A stretch of 64,000 nt of DNA from Prorocentrum cordatum (Eukaryota; Sar; Dinophyceae; Prorocentrales; Prorocentraceae), in assembly GCA_963575745.1 (NCBI GenBank), contig CAUYUJ010014610.1, positions 124,006-188,005 on the forward strand. The letters are read 5' to 3'. Of this stretch, positions 49,820-60,780 are shown in pieces (position 1 is the stretch's first letter; each line of letters opens with the position of its first letter). The notes under the pieces are model-generated. The model did not search any database. It had not been told where the DNA came from and saw nothing but the letters and a program-made list of their open reading frames with translations. The translations under genes and the position numbers were made by a program.

Positions 49820-50201
49820 ATGTTCCAGAACGGCCAGGACTGCCCGAACGCTTTCGGGCACGAGCCGATCGTGGAGATCTTACGTTCTACGGACATGAGT
49901 GACGATGCCAAGCTCACGAACCTCGTCAAGGAAGCAACGGATCTCCTGCACCTCGCCAAGAATATCATGGGATATACTAATCTCGAGCGTCGTTACCGCT
50001 CGGGGTGTACAACGGAGTTCAATTCGAAGCGTCCGAATCAATTCTCACTCCCGAATGGCCAATGGCATGATGTGGAGTTGCACTACTTCACGAAGACTCA
50101 AGGAGCTGATGAGAACAACGATCACGGGGGCACGATGACACCCAAGCCGAGTCAAGTCGGCATTTACACCACATACGCAACCATGGAGCAATACCCCGAA
50201 T
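49820..50201 (+). pseudogene. Unknown coding block 1 (start of 10.8-kb array)
   Basis: An ATG at 49820 opens a frame with protein-like composition: MFQNGQDCPNAFGHEPIVEI, LTNLVKEATDLLHLAKNIMG, FSLPNGQWHDVELHYFTKTQ, SQVGIYTTYATMEQYPE. No family recognised. The frame then changes at 50200 into the J-like mini-ORF (YHVLGVQPG...). The first of a series of plus-strand fragments reaching 60557. Confidence 0.35.
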
Positions 50202-50360
50202 ATGTACCATGTACTAGGGGTCCAACCAGGACAAGCACCCACGAAAGAGTTCCGCGAAGTGTATCGTGCCATGCACACGGACAAGCTGGCAAGGCTGCCT
50301 AACAATGGGCTCGATGAAGTCGGATTGCTCGCGCAGATATTCAAGAAGCCGATCTATTGA
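50202..50360 (+). CDS. J-domain-like mini-ORF (52 aa)
   Basis: Starts MYHVLGVQPGQAPTKEFREV and continues YRAMHTDKLARLP. The YxVLGV helix I, a Y-R pair and HTDK look like a compressed DnaJ J domain (Y-LGV...YR...HPDK), with HPD changed to HTD and about four residues missing between helix II and the HPD loop. J domains stimulate Hsp70 ATPase. It follows the previous block by a 1-nt frame change and ends in TGA at 50358-50360. The resemblance could be chance. Confidence 0.3.
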   Translation: MYHVLGVQPGQAPTKEFREVYRAMHTDKLARLPNNGLDEVGLLAQIFKKPIY

Positions 50361-51386
50361 TCCATGGTGCACCCCCCGCCAGACATGTACACTGCCATCT
50401 GGAACTCCGCCAGTTCCGGCAACGTTCCATGGGTGGGGGGATTGGGGCCTTCCATAAAGGGCAAACATCTCCCTGTCCGTCGTGGCAAGGTGTCAGTCTG
50501 GGAGGTTCCCCGCCAACTGGGCGGGCGTCGCAGGATCGACGACTTGAGCGCTGTCGTCACGACGCCCTGGCTGGATGCGAAAGTTCCCATGGAGTACCGC
50601 ATCACCCGGCCATTCCTCGCCCAACAAAACGAGGCCTTGCTTCAGGCGTGGTTCCAGGAACCAACCGACAAGCTCTACGAGGAGCTGGAGACCAAAACGC
50701 CCCGGGAGTTATTCCAATGGTTCTTGAGTCCGGTCTGGGGCCGCGTGGGTCAGTACAGGCCCAGAGGACCTCGGAGGAATATCGCCGACAGGTTTTACTC
50801 CATCCATGCCGCGCTCCCCGACCATGTCGATTGGACTGGCGCAGCAGGCGATCCTGACCATGTTCAGCCAGGACCTGCTGCGCGCATTCGCTATCCTACG
50901 AGGGAGAACGAGCCCCTCGTGGGCAGCGCGCTGGGCAGGAGGATGGTACTACACGATGTCGGGCTGGTGGCCTCTTTCGAGGGAGCCACGTTTGAAGACC
51001 TGGAGGCCCACGTGAGCGAATTTCCGAGATACCCTGGCGCTCGGCACCCGCGCATTCGCCCCGCATGGGACGGCGACCCATGGCCGTTCGTCACATTGGA
51101 GGGCCGCCGGGCGTTGCACAGACAGGACTACCAAGTCGAGTACGCGGACAGCCTTGTACATTACGAGTGGCTGAAGCGCTCGGACTATGTGTCTCCCGAC
51201 CCGACTGGCCTTCCAGGGCCTTCCCGACTGTGCGTTCGACACGAGTCGCTTCTACGTTGCGCCGTCGGCGTACGTCAACCATCGCCAGCAGCTGAGGCGC
51301 GACGAGATGGCGGGGCGTGTTAACATCGCACAGAAGGCGGCCCCCTCGGCAGCGTACCATGCACCGACCGGGGATGGCCCTGCCTA
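50361..51386 (+). pseudogene. Unknown coding block 2
   Basis: Open from 50361 (MVHPPPDMYTAIWNSASSGN) through GKVSVWEVPRQLGGRRRIDD, PTDKLYEELETKTPRELFQW, PRRNIADRFYSIHAALPDHV and LHRQDYQVEYADSLVHYEWL to about 51210, then in another frame FDTSRFYVAPSAYVNHRQQL and MAGRVNIAQKAAPSAAY, ending TAG at 51385-51387. Trp/Tyr-rich, plausible globular protein, no family recognised. Confidence 0.4.
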
Positions 51387-51479
51387 GAGCCGTTGGAATC
51401 GCACAAGAGCGGGAGGCTCAGGACAGTCTTCGAGAGGACCGACGGCGAAAGGACGTCCCTCGCCGCCGCCGAAGGCACC

Positions 51480-51832
51480 TCCTGGTGGCGCGCCGCCGCG
51501 GAAGGCGTCACCGAAGCCCCGGGCTCTTGGCGCCCCTCCGCCTCATGCCGCCCATGGCGAAGGCCGCCCATCGAAGCCGCGGGCCCCCGGGGCGTCTGCC
51601 GCGCACTGACCCTGGCGAAGGTCGCCCGCCGAAGCCACGGGCTCCAGGCGCACCTCCGCCGCGCCGCGCACCCAGGCCGCTCGGCGAAGCCTCGGGCTCC
51701 CAGGGCGCCTCCGCCCTACGCCGCCCACGGCGAGGGGCCGACGCCGAAGCCTCAGGCTCCGGGCGCGCCTCCGCCGTCCAACGCCCATGGCGAGGGTCGC
51801 GCCCCTAAGCCCCAGGCCCCGGGCAGTGCCCT
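51480..51832 (+). repeat. Pro/Ala/Gly-rich coding-like repeat, ~6 units
   Basis: Units of about 60-66 bp carry GCCCATGGCGA, CGAAGCC and GGCTCCGGGCGC. In one frame they read like APPPHAAHGEGR and PKPRAPGAPP. Frame changes and a TGA occur between units. Part of a low-complexity tract that extends to about 52250. Confidence 0.7.
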
Positions 51833-52251
51833 GCAATACAAACCACCTCCTCAGGGCGTGGCACCGGCCGGAGCGCCCCCGCGGCCGGCGCCGACCTCGA
51901 CGGCGCCGCCCTCGCAGACGCCGCCGCGGAAGGAGCCGCCTTCGAACGTGCCGACAGGGAAGCCTCCGCCTCCGGGATGGAAACCACGGCCGACGGATGC
52001 TCGCGCGCCGCCGTCACCGCCTCAGAGCAGTTCCCCGTCGGCAGGGGAGCAGAACAAGCCCCCCGCCTACGACGCAGCCGAGGCAGTAGACAGCGCCTGC
52101 TGCGCATCATCCAGGCCATGCCGCAGCCCGCGCGGATGGCCTGGGGCAGCAGGCACCTGGCGACTACGCAACCGAGAACAGGGCGGGCTTGGAATAACGC
52201 CTGCGCAGAGAGCGCGAGGAACGAGAGGCGGCCAATCGCCCCCAACAGGCG
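51833..52251. other. Low-complexity Pro/Arg-rich tract
   Basis: Continues the repeat region; GCCGCCGCGG-type DNA, no motif. Confidence 0.5.
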
Positions 52252-53592
52252 GTGATTCCAACCCGCGAACCAGCCCATGGATCGGACGGCATGGATCAGC
52301 AGGTGATTGGCGGCTTCGCGACTGAAGCATCGGCGGGATTGGCGTTGCGTCTCCGCCGACTCCAGGAACTAGCTGATGCCAGTAAGGTTGCCGCTGAAGA
52401 GCAACAACGGCGAGCCCCGGCGCCGCCTCAATCGGGCGATTATATGCCGCCCGACCTCGGCGGGTCTACTTCCAAGGGACTTCGCGAAGAACCTTTGCAG
52501 AACGCCGAGCAGGACCAGGACCTGCCCGACGTGGAAATGGAGCCCAATTCGCCACAGAAAGAAGAGGAGAAGTTGGAGCCGATTCAGGAGGAAGGCACGA
52601 GGACTCCGGACGACTATGTCGTCGTGGATCCTCCGCCTCCCGAGAAAATGGAAGTTGACCAGACCCCTCACGAAGTGCATGATACTGTACAGGATGATGC
52701 GAAGGACACGGGGAGTGCAAGTGCGCAGGGCAATGCCCCCGGTACCGGGTCAGCTGAACCGGCCCAACAGCCCATGGCTGGCCGCTCGCAAGCCGACGAT
52801 TCCAAGACGGCAAAGAAGCGGAACAGGTGTGCTCTTGCTGACAAGGTAGGAGTACACGGCTACTGGAACGCTCTTGAGTATTGTTGCGAGCGGTACAAGA
52901 AGGAGAGCAGAGCCGATCCTCCTCTGGACCTGAACGTCTTGCCACAGAAAGGGCCGAGGTCCGAGTACGTTAAGCCAGAGGCGGCTACGGCTTTCGCCAG
53001 GCTCGACTTTCCCCGGGCTTGTGCTGCGCTCAGTAGCCTCATCAGGGCTGCTGGGATCCCTTCCCGCATTTCGGGGGAAGCGATCTGCCTCTAAGCAGCC
53101 TATGGCATTCCACATACGACGTGGTTCAGGCCTATCCCGACTCAAACGTGGGCCGGACAATTCGGGGTTGGCTTGAACGAGGGCGATAGGGTGCTCAACG
53201 ATGTGGAATACTTCGTCTCCTCCGACTCCACGGTAGCGTTCCTGAACGCCAAAGAAACTCCAGCGTTTAATGCCGCCTTCAAGCAATAAAATGAAGGTCG
53301 CTCGACAGGGGCGCGCGTGCATATCAAGGGCGGTGGAAGTCTGGACGATATTCGAGCAAACCTACGTTCCATGAACTGGGAGGCTCCCCTTGGACGCAGC
53401 AAGACCCGATGTCGGGTTGTGATATGGAACGGCAGCGAGCTGCGCGTCCACCACGACGGCGGCCAACAACGAGTCACTGGGGGCAAGACGAGAAGACGCG
53501 CCCTCGGATTTCGACGAGGTGGAGAGAGACGCTCTATACATGATAGACGACGTCGTGGACGAGCAGGCATATGTCGCCAATGCGACAGGTGA
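52252..53592 (+). pseudogene. Unknown coding block 3 with in-frame stops
   Basis: One phase is maintained for 1.3 kb: LALRLRRLQELADASKVAAE, an acidic disordered part (EMEPNSPQKEEEKLEPIQEE), a basic KTAKKRNRCALADK, then GYWNALEYCCERYKKESRAD and ARLDFPRACAALSSLIRAAG. TAA at 53092-53094 is read through by GIPHTTWFRPIPTQTWAGQF and NDVEYFVSSDSTVAFLNAKE; a second TAA at 53287-53289 is followed by SLDDIRANLRSMNWEAPLGR and KTRCRVVIWNGSELRVHHDG. Keeping phase across two stops suggests nonsense mutation of a once-continuous protein. No family recognised. Confidence 0.45.
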
Positions 53593-54749
53593 CATGCTCG
53601 TGACGCTCGCCCTTGGTGATGGGCAAAGCTGGAATCAGATCAAAGGTGGATCTGACCGCCGAATCTGGGACACGCTCGCACCCCGAGTGTTTGCATGGGG
53701 GCAGAGCAGGATCAATCTTGACCAGGAAGCTGGCCAGAGCCCCAGGATGCTACTACTACGCGCTTCGGAGCTATATCACCGAGGAGAGCACCCAGAGGGC
53801 GACAACTGGCACTTCCTCCCGGGAGGAGAAAATTACACGTACGCCATAGATTTCGCCAAGGACATAATCAACGCGGCGAAGGTGTGCTACGAGCTGTGCT
53901 GCCCCATGTTCGACGTGGCGGATCGCCCCTATGGTGCCGCATCGTCTACCATTCCTCCTCCGCCACCGACTGCCCCCCCGCCGAAGGCGTCGACTCCGGT
54001 ACCCCTGCCCCCAGGCGCGAAGGGTCCGATGATGAGTCATGCCATATCCACCGGCGGCCACCATGTGCGCTGCCAGGTGGGAGAATTGCTACCATTCGGT
54101 GATATTGGAGCGCCGCAGTGCGTGCCGCCTGAGTCCGTCGAAATCAATTCGAAGGACTTCACATCATGGCTGGTGGAACACCATGGCGACAGGCAGGCAT
54201 GGGCAGACCGATGTTACACTACAGTACCGTATGACGACGGAGCGGACATTTTCGGAATGGAACTGGAAGCAGGGTCTCCCATGGACGACGACAGTATGAA
54301 GAATGTGATAGAGGCAGTCGAAAAAAGGGGCGGCCATGCTGTTTACGGCGAAGTCTGGCAAACCAGCGGCACCGACCGTGAAGGGAGCGACGAAGGTTAC
54401 TATCGGAGCATCATCGTCGTCGGGATCTGTTCCTACTGGAAGACCCCTCTGGGAAGCAATCATCCAGAGTGTGCTTCATCACTCTACCATTACTGGGCAC
54501 GAGGAGCAGATCGTCTGCAACTTTGGCAGTGGTCGCATTCCCTGTCCACACTTTTTCAACGCATGCGAAGATTATCAAATAGCTGTGGTCAGGGGGCTGA
54601 GGGCCGGATCCGGGACGCTGCCTCATGTCGAGACTATAGTAGGACCCCACCAGGTTGATGATTACGAGATGATGTTGACTCCCCGCACGAGGGGGCGCGC
54701 GATTGAAGAGTTTCATCTCGTTGAGCAGTTCTACGATTCCGACGGCTGA
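53490..54749 (+). pseudogene. Unknown coding block 4
   Basis: 53519-54400 reads VERDALYMIDDVVDEQAYVA, WNQIKGGSDRRIWDTLAPRV, LPGGENYTYAIDFAKDIINA, a Pro-rich linker (STIPPPPPTAPPPKASTPVP), then HHVRCQVGELLPFGDIGAPQ and NSKDFTSWLVEHHGDRQAWA. After a break near 54400 a second frame reads GRPLWEAIIQSVLHHSTITG, CNFGSGRIPCPHFFNACEDY and VDDYEMMLTPRTRGRAIEEF. The two globular parts around a Pro linker suggest a multidomain protein. No family recognised. Confidence 0.4.
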
Positions 54750-54965
54750 TACGAGGGGTTTAAAGGACGCGTGGCCCCCCGTGAGTGGGCGTTGGGGAGG
54801 GTGCGCCCGGCACGCTCCCCACGTATCACGGCAGAATATTGCCGGGGGATGGCCATTGAGTACTTGGTCACGAGGCGCCTGCACACTACATCATGTGCGA
54901 ACTTGTCGTGCTCTGCTTTATTCGACTGGGGTTAGACGCGATTTGTTGAACATGAATCTTGTGCC

Positions 54966-55622
54966 ATGCTCGAGATTCCGTTCTTGCGGCCTGACTGTGT
55001 CCATGACCGTGTCAGGCAGTCTCAGTGGGGAACTTCCTCACTTGCTACTGACGTCCGGAAGCCCCGCGCGCTCCTGAACGCTGGTGCGTTCCTCCCATGC
55101 AGGGAGAGATGGGGCATGAGGGTCAAAACTGATCAGAAAGCGAATGATAAATCTCTTGCTGGAGGAGTATATGCTTTCCGCGATACTGATCTGATGCACG
55201 TGCTACACCAAAGCCACATCCATGGCGCGGAAGTTTGGAGCGACGGTAACATAGCAACCATGGATTTCAAGATCGCAACCCCGCCGGCGGCAGCAGGCGG
55301 TTCCCGCCCCGTCGACACGGAGACCAAGGGGAAGAAGCAACGCGTGCGCGACAGGCCAGAACGCATAGTTAGGTTGTCGCTTAGACTGTACTTCATGACC
55401 CCCAGTCAAGCCAACCAACCCCAGACTTGGGTTTTTCAACCGCAGCATTCTCGCCGCTACGGGGTGGACTACAAGGCGCCTGTGGACCCCTCCCCCGCTC
55501 CAGAGGAAGAAGTTGCGCAGTGGTGGATTGATAACGCGGTAACCGACCACATCTTGTTGCAGCAGCCTCGCACAAGCTTCGAAAGGGCAGCCGTGAAGAG
55601 ACAGGTGCGAAGCCTCTTTTAG
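54966..55622 (+). pseudogene. Unknown coding block 5
   Basis: MLEIPFLRPDCVHDRVRQSQ, then RVKTDQKANDKSLAGGVYAF, RDTDLMHVLHQSHIHGAEVW, SDGNIATMDFKIATPPAAAG, KKQRVRDRPERIVRLSLRLY and VAQWWIDNAVTDHILLQQPR, ending in TAG at about 55620. The GGVYAFRD...MDFKIA arrangement has a counterpart in AGMFRD...LRYRIRIV at 58.5 kb, suggesting related modules. It might belong to the KptA/ADP-ribosyltransferase-like group (by analogy with the 57.2-kb region); this is speculative. Confidence 0.35.
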
Positions 55623-55681
55623 TCGACGAAACGGAGGGATATGGTTGCCGAGTTCTACGGTTCCTGGACCTGGGGGGCTGG

Positions 55682-56755
55682 ATGCATCGCGAGCTGTATT
55701 CCGACCAGCTTGTCACCGAGCACTTTGATCCGCCCATCTTTGTAGCCCGTGGTTTTCAGGTTATCTCCACTCCTCTCAACCTAGTCGGACTACCACGAGA
55801 ACGCCCAGATTTGAGGATGATGGACATGGGTGAATCCATGCCCAGGATCTCAGTCAACGACTCGATGCCCTTTCGCGACAAGAAGAAGGTCGAGGAAACA
55901 AAAGGGCGATCTGATCAGCCTGACACGGACCATGCCCCAGGCAGTGTCGAGCCCCATGGGCCGCCGAGGTCCAAAAGCGTCGTGCGCCGTGGAGGCCATG
56001 AGGCAATGGTTCAGGATGCGGCAAAAGAATGGCGCGAATCCCGATCAGGAGGACGACGCCCCGGCTGGGGCAGCATTGGGCATGCTGGATTTAAGCGCCC
56101 GTTTACTGCGGATCGCAAACCACCACGCGTTGAGTTTCCTGACGGGGCGGTTCCTGGACAGCGAGAAGATCCCCGCCAGGGGGCGCCAGACTTTCAGCCT
56201 CCGCCTCTACCCGAGGCTATGCTCGTGTCCATCCGCAAGGTTCAGCGTAACAGCATCACCTGCCGCATCCCGCATTGACCAGATCTACATTTGTCGAGCG
56301 ATTGGCTGCTTCAGGGCACCAAAGATGGCAGTTTCTCAAGGCGCGAGGATTTATCTTGCACGTCGATGCGGCCATTGTCAATCGTCGCAGAGGACAGCCG
56401 TACATTTGGATCGACGTCCGCCGAGGCTTCGCATGTATAGCCGATGGGCAGACGCCCATGGCGCAGGAGCACCACCCGAAGTCGTCGAATACGAAAAGAA
56501 AGGGTACGAAAGGTGGTGCAGACAACAGATCACCGTGGTTAACCATGAAGCGAGCTCGGACGAGTCCGCATGCGACCAGGACAACGACAAGGACAACCGG
56601 CGGATGTACACGACGAAGATCACGCCGACGATATGTCCGAAGAAAAAGGGTCAGTGAAAGCGACCGACCATGCTGTTGTCGCGCTCATCCAAATCGATCC
56701 CGAGACCCGGCCGTATACCGTTGATAATGGGTCTCCATTTGGTAGGGACTTTTTT
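55682..56755 (+). pseudogene. Unknown coding block 6
   Basis: 55682-56050: MHRELYSDQLVTEHFDPPIF, VARGFQVISTPLNLVGLPRE, MPFRDKKKVEETKGRSDQP. In other frames: HEAMRQWFRMRQKNGANPDQ, LLRIANHHALSFLTGRFLDS, and from about 56285 RLAASGHQRWQFLKARGFIL, HVDAAIVNRRRGQPYIWIDV, RRGFACIADGQTPMAQEHHP. Several frame changes. No family recognised. Confidence 0.35.
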
Positions 56756-56769
56756 TAATATACGACACG

Positions 56770-57756
56770 TTGCCGCTTCCCAGAGGCAAGCAGATATCAG
56801 AAGAGCTTGGGAGGCTATGGACACGGCTTGACCGTTTTGATGATCTTCTGAGTTTTGGATTCGAACACGAAGAGCTGACTTACGAAGGCTTTCTCGACCG
56901 CGGGGGACGTGTTCCGCTGCTGGTGAAGCCAGAGCACAAGCGAGAAAACCTCACAGCATTAACCCCGGCACGAGCTCGTCTCATAGACGAATTTCACTAC
57001 GGCGGGCCTGTACTACCCAGCCAACGGCTAGGCCGAGCACATATCAGCGACAGGCCCCCCACTTACGCGGATTTTGCGGCCGACCCGCCCCTGGACTACA
57101 TCCGGCGTTTGCCCGCGCCCGAGCGATCCAGAGTGGATAGATACTTGCGAGCCAGATACAACGCGATTGAGAGCCGCAGCCTGCCTGGGCCAGACCATGC
57201 ATTGGTACCCATGTATCCCCACTTGCGCCCGAGGCTTTACACCACCGCGAGCGAAGTGGGGCGCGGTGAGGCCCTCCGACTTGGCGGGCTGATCATTCAC
57301 CTCCTTCGCCGCAGCTCGGTCCATGTGCTGAGCTCAAGCGGGTGGGTAGACGTGGATGTACTGATCAGGATGCTGACGGACGTCGGCTTTGGCCGCCCGT
57401 GGGCAAGATGCATGCATGCGGCTTCCGTGCTTGACCCGCAGGATGTCTATATGTTGGGAGTGGAAATGGACGCTGCTGATGAAGGCCCTACATCCCGCCC
57501 CATGGACTGGGAAGCCAGCTTCGCCGAAGTTCTCCGCAAAGGTGTCGGAGCATCCGAGGTCGATGGCGTCGCAGACGCATCCCTGGCGGAGAGTGGGACG
57601 GAACAGATTTCTGGCACCATCGACTCGACCGCTATTCATCAGGGCTGTGCACGGCGACTCGCTGAGGGTCATCAGTCCACACCGTCGGAACGTACGGTGC
57701 GAGCCCAGCACGTGCGAGAAACATGGAGCCCTGCTTATACCATCGACTGCCGCTGA
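56770..57756 (+). pseudogene. KptA/Tpt1-like region, N-terminal part
   Basis: 328 open codons. The first 150 residues are unrecognised (LDRFDDLLSFGFEHEELTYE, ADPPLDYIRRLPAPERSRVD). Then GEALRLGGLIIHLLRRSSVH and SSGWVDVDVLIRMLTDV resemble the N-lobe of RNA 2'-phosphotransferases (KptA/Tpt1: LSK-LS-LLRH, then GWVDVDELL). The catalytic LLRH appears as LLRR. Near the end SERTVRAQHV sits where RIRAxQGHS is expected, also altered. Family members remove the splice-junction 2'-phosphate from tRNA using NAD. If the assignment is right, this copy has lost key residues and would not be active. The frame passes to 57723-58100 by a frameshift. Confidence 0.4.
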
Positions 57757-58207
57757 CGTTTGACACAGTCAGAAAGGGCGAGTGGCTCCCTCGTATGACG
57801 AAGCCACAGGTATCCGACAATTCAACACTTTGGCTTACACCCTTGCGCTTTCTCCACATGCGTCAAAGATCCATGATCTGGAGGCGCTGGCACTGGAGGG
57901 CGCATCCGAGCCGCGAAGCTTTCAGGCAACACAAGCACTGGTTCGTCGAGATGCCGAACGAGTCTGTCTGGAACAAGCCACCAACTTCCCGACGTTCCTT
58001 CACCAAGACGGCGTCTCGAAAGATCTTGCTGGGAATAGTAGCAGATCAGTGTTCGATATCCATTTGTCCAACTTCGACGGCAGGCACCTCGCTACCATGA
58101 GCTCGAGGCACCTGGAAGCGCACCCACACTGGATCTTGCCGACAGGCCAAGTCTTTACGGATAATATCTCGCACTGGAATAACATCTGGCGAGTCGCCTG
58201 GCAATGA
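57723..58207 (+). pseudogene. KptA/Tpt1-like region, C-terminal part, and following block
   Basis: MEPCLYHRLPLTFDTVRKGE then WLPRMTKPQV resembles the C-lobe start of KptA (LYHGT...I..GL..M.R.HVH), with HGT changed to HRL. A second frame (57782-58207) carries LALSPHASKIHDLEALALEG, CLEQATNFPTFLHQDGVSKD and FDIHLSNFDGRHLATMSSRH and ends HWNNIWRVAWQ. Which frame is authentic changes along the segment. Confidence 0.35.
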
Positions 58208-58244
58208 GGCATCGTGGCACGTCACCTACCACCGACGTCTGACC

Positions 58245-59175
58245 ATGGTTCAGGTCCTGCCCAGGCACAAGACAGGCTGCGTCGACGTCCTGGAGCCCAA
58301 TCAGTGCATCAGAGCCGGCTATTGGGAGGACCGTGTCGATACTGCGCTGTGGACGGAAATTAGGCAGCCGCCTGGCTGGGATGATGACGTATGTCTCGTT
58401 TGCCACATGGGACACAAGTCCAGATATGGCATGGTGGGTTGTTCAGTATGTTTGGGCGACATCATCTACGAGGCGCTCCCGTACCATCCCAACAGACTTC
58501 GGCCTGCGATGGGCTGGAGGAATGCCGGAATGTTCAGAGATCCGAGGCCTGAGAGCCCGCTCCATGAGCGCGGTGGTGGCAGGCAACGGACACGGGCAGC
58601 TCAGATACAGAATTCGGATCGTACACAAGCGCGTTGGCGGGACAACTGGAAAATCGACAACTCCGAGGGCGCGCCATTACGCCAGCACGCTGTATGTCGG
58701 GAAAGACAGCCACACTCTTCGGCTGAAAGATCCGTGTTCGCTTGGGTTCAATCATCACCGAATGACAAGCGCCCTGCCCATGGCCACAGGGCGCGTGAGG
58801 TCAAGGGGCACAAACTGGCCCGTCGGTGGATGTCGCACCAGGAGCATCTTGGCTGGAAACCGCTGGAAACCCACTGGCAACAGAGCGACCTGCCCGACAT
58901 GGAATTGGCGGACGTACCCTTCGAGACAAGTGGACCAGTCTGATTTCAGCACAGAGATGGGTGCCCTCGGCCTCTTTGACTGGGACACCACAGACCCAGA
59001 TGCGCGCGACGGTGCTTATCCATCTGCAAGTTGGCCTCGTTGGTGGGACGTCAATCGCGGCCGCCTGCCGCCGGAACTCAATCAGCTTCGACGAGACATC
59101 CAGGAGGAAATGGAAGGTCATTGGCCGCCGAAGGTGGAGATGGCCGGTATCGAGGAAGAGGAGGAGGAAACATAA
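58245..59175 (+). pseudogene. Unknown block 7 with CxxC...CxxC zinc-ribbon-like motif
   Basis: MVQVLPRHKTGCVDVLEPNQ, WTEIRQPPGWDDDVCLVCHM, GHKSRYGMVGCSVCLGDIIY give a CxxC-x10-CxxC ribbon (about 58391-58455). After a break near 58545 another frame reads SAVVAGNGHGQLRYRIRIVH, ARHYASTLYVGKDSHTLRLK, TEMGALGLFDWDTTDPDARD, WPRWWDVNRGRLPPELNQLR and an acidic end (MAGIEEEEEET) at TAA 59173-59175. No family recognised. Confidence 0.4.
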
Positions 59176-59310
59176 CATGTTCGGGACGCGCGCGCACGCC
59201 GCCCCGCCTCGGCACGGCCGCCACCTCATGCCCATGGCAGGCGTGGCAGATCGAATAGTCGACGACGAGTTCGATCAGAGGACGCACCAAGAGCTTTCGG
59301 GGGCCCCGCC

Positions 59311-60557
59311 GTGCGCAGACGGAACAGCTCTCGCGTGACTCACCATAACATTCATCAAGCGGACATCAGGATACCCATAAACCAGTATCGCATCACAAGG
59401 GCGGCTCACGAGCTCGTTACATACTTCGAAGCACATGACGAGCCTGCGGAATATCACCAGGCGGATACCGTTGCCTCCTGCGAGGCACAGATCCGCAACA
59501 TGTGGTACGAGCCGCCCGAGTTCTCCGCCCACGGTCTGGACCTCTTCAGCGTCGAAACGAAATGTGTCAGAACAAGCCTACAGGGTCGCCAGCGAATTGA
59601 CCAAAATACTTCGATTGGACGGAGATTGATGCGGACAGCGCAGATGAACGCGCCATGCGCGTTCATCTCAAGGAAGCGGGCCAGTTCCGCACGACGCTGG
59701 TGCGCCAGCTCAACATCCTGAAGGCGCACCGCGAGATGCTGGAACTGGCGCGCAGGGACATCTATAGAAACCGATCAGATCTGCCGCGAATCTCCACTGA
59801 TGCGCACAAGATCGAGGCATGCATGCAGTACCTGTTGCAGTCGCACGCCACAGCGATCAGACGCGGCCAGCGGGCCACGCTGGACAGCTTCCAGCGCGCA
59901 GCTGTCGAGCTTTGGCCGCTTCACGTGCACGAGGCTGCGGTATACGCATTGAACATGTGGCAACGGCATGGGGTGCCGCCGCGTGAGCCAGGCGAGGAGC
60001 GCCCCACCTCACGCGCGCCCGTGGTACGAGGAGCACGGCGTCGCCAGCCCCCGGCAACCGCAGCCCGGGCCGCCCGCCCCGTCAGCCGCAAGCGCCCCCT
60101 CAGTCCCTCATCTACAGCAGGGGACAGAGCGGCCGCGTTCTCGCGCACGGGGGACGGCAAAGGCAGCGCGTCGAGCGGCGCGGCCCCGCCGCGCCCAGAG
60201 GCCGCAGAGACGGGGAAGGGCAGGCGGCCCCGAGAGAAGGGGGGCAGTCGCGCAGCGCCCCCTCCCTCGGTACGTCCGTGCCACTACGCAGACATCCGCC
60301 AATCCGAGCAAAGTGGCGCCGCGTCGTCATCTTCCCGGCAGGTCAACCCCGAGCCCGACCGGCGCCCACGGCGCGAACGGAGGCAAAGCCGACCCCCCAT
60401 TGACCGCGCCTGGAGTGCGTGGAGGGGCACCTCCAGCCGCGCCGGAAGAAAAGGGCTGGGCAAAGATAACCGTGGCAATGGCGGTCACGACAGCTGGGTA
60501 GATCGCCGTTACGACGACCGCGACCAACGGCGTCACGACGGCGGATGGCACTGGTAA
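59311..60557 (+). pseudogene. Unknown block 8, helical then RS/RGG-rich C-terminus
   Basis: 59311-59570 (IRIPINQYRITRAAHELVTY, MWYEPPEFSAHGLDLFSVET), a short middle frame (NVSEQAYRVASELTKILRLD), then 59655-60557: FRTTLVRQLNILKAHREMLE, MQYLLQSHATAIRRGQRATL, FQRAAVELWPLHVHEAAVYA, then a long basic, disordered tail (KRPLSPSSTAGDRAAAFSRT, RRERRQSRPPIDRAWSAWRG) ending DSWVDRRYDDRDQRRHDGGW. Arg/Gly/Asp-rich tails like this often bind RNA. TAA ends it at 60557. This is the last unit before the second 286-bp repeat. Confidence 0.45.
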
Positions 60558-60780
60558 GCCCCAGACGTCCATGCGCCCATGGCGCTCTGGTGGCTACGCC
60601 GGCGCAGACACATACACCCTCGGCCCATAGCCGCATGGTGTACGCCACGTGGCAGGCGGGGCTGCTGGCGGCTATGAGAGCCTCGCGCCCGCGCCTATCC
60701 GAATTCAGCGCCGTCGGAGACGCCAGGTCCCGATGGTGCTACGTCGGCCCCGGCCGGCCGCTGCGGCCGGGCCTCCGCGG

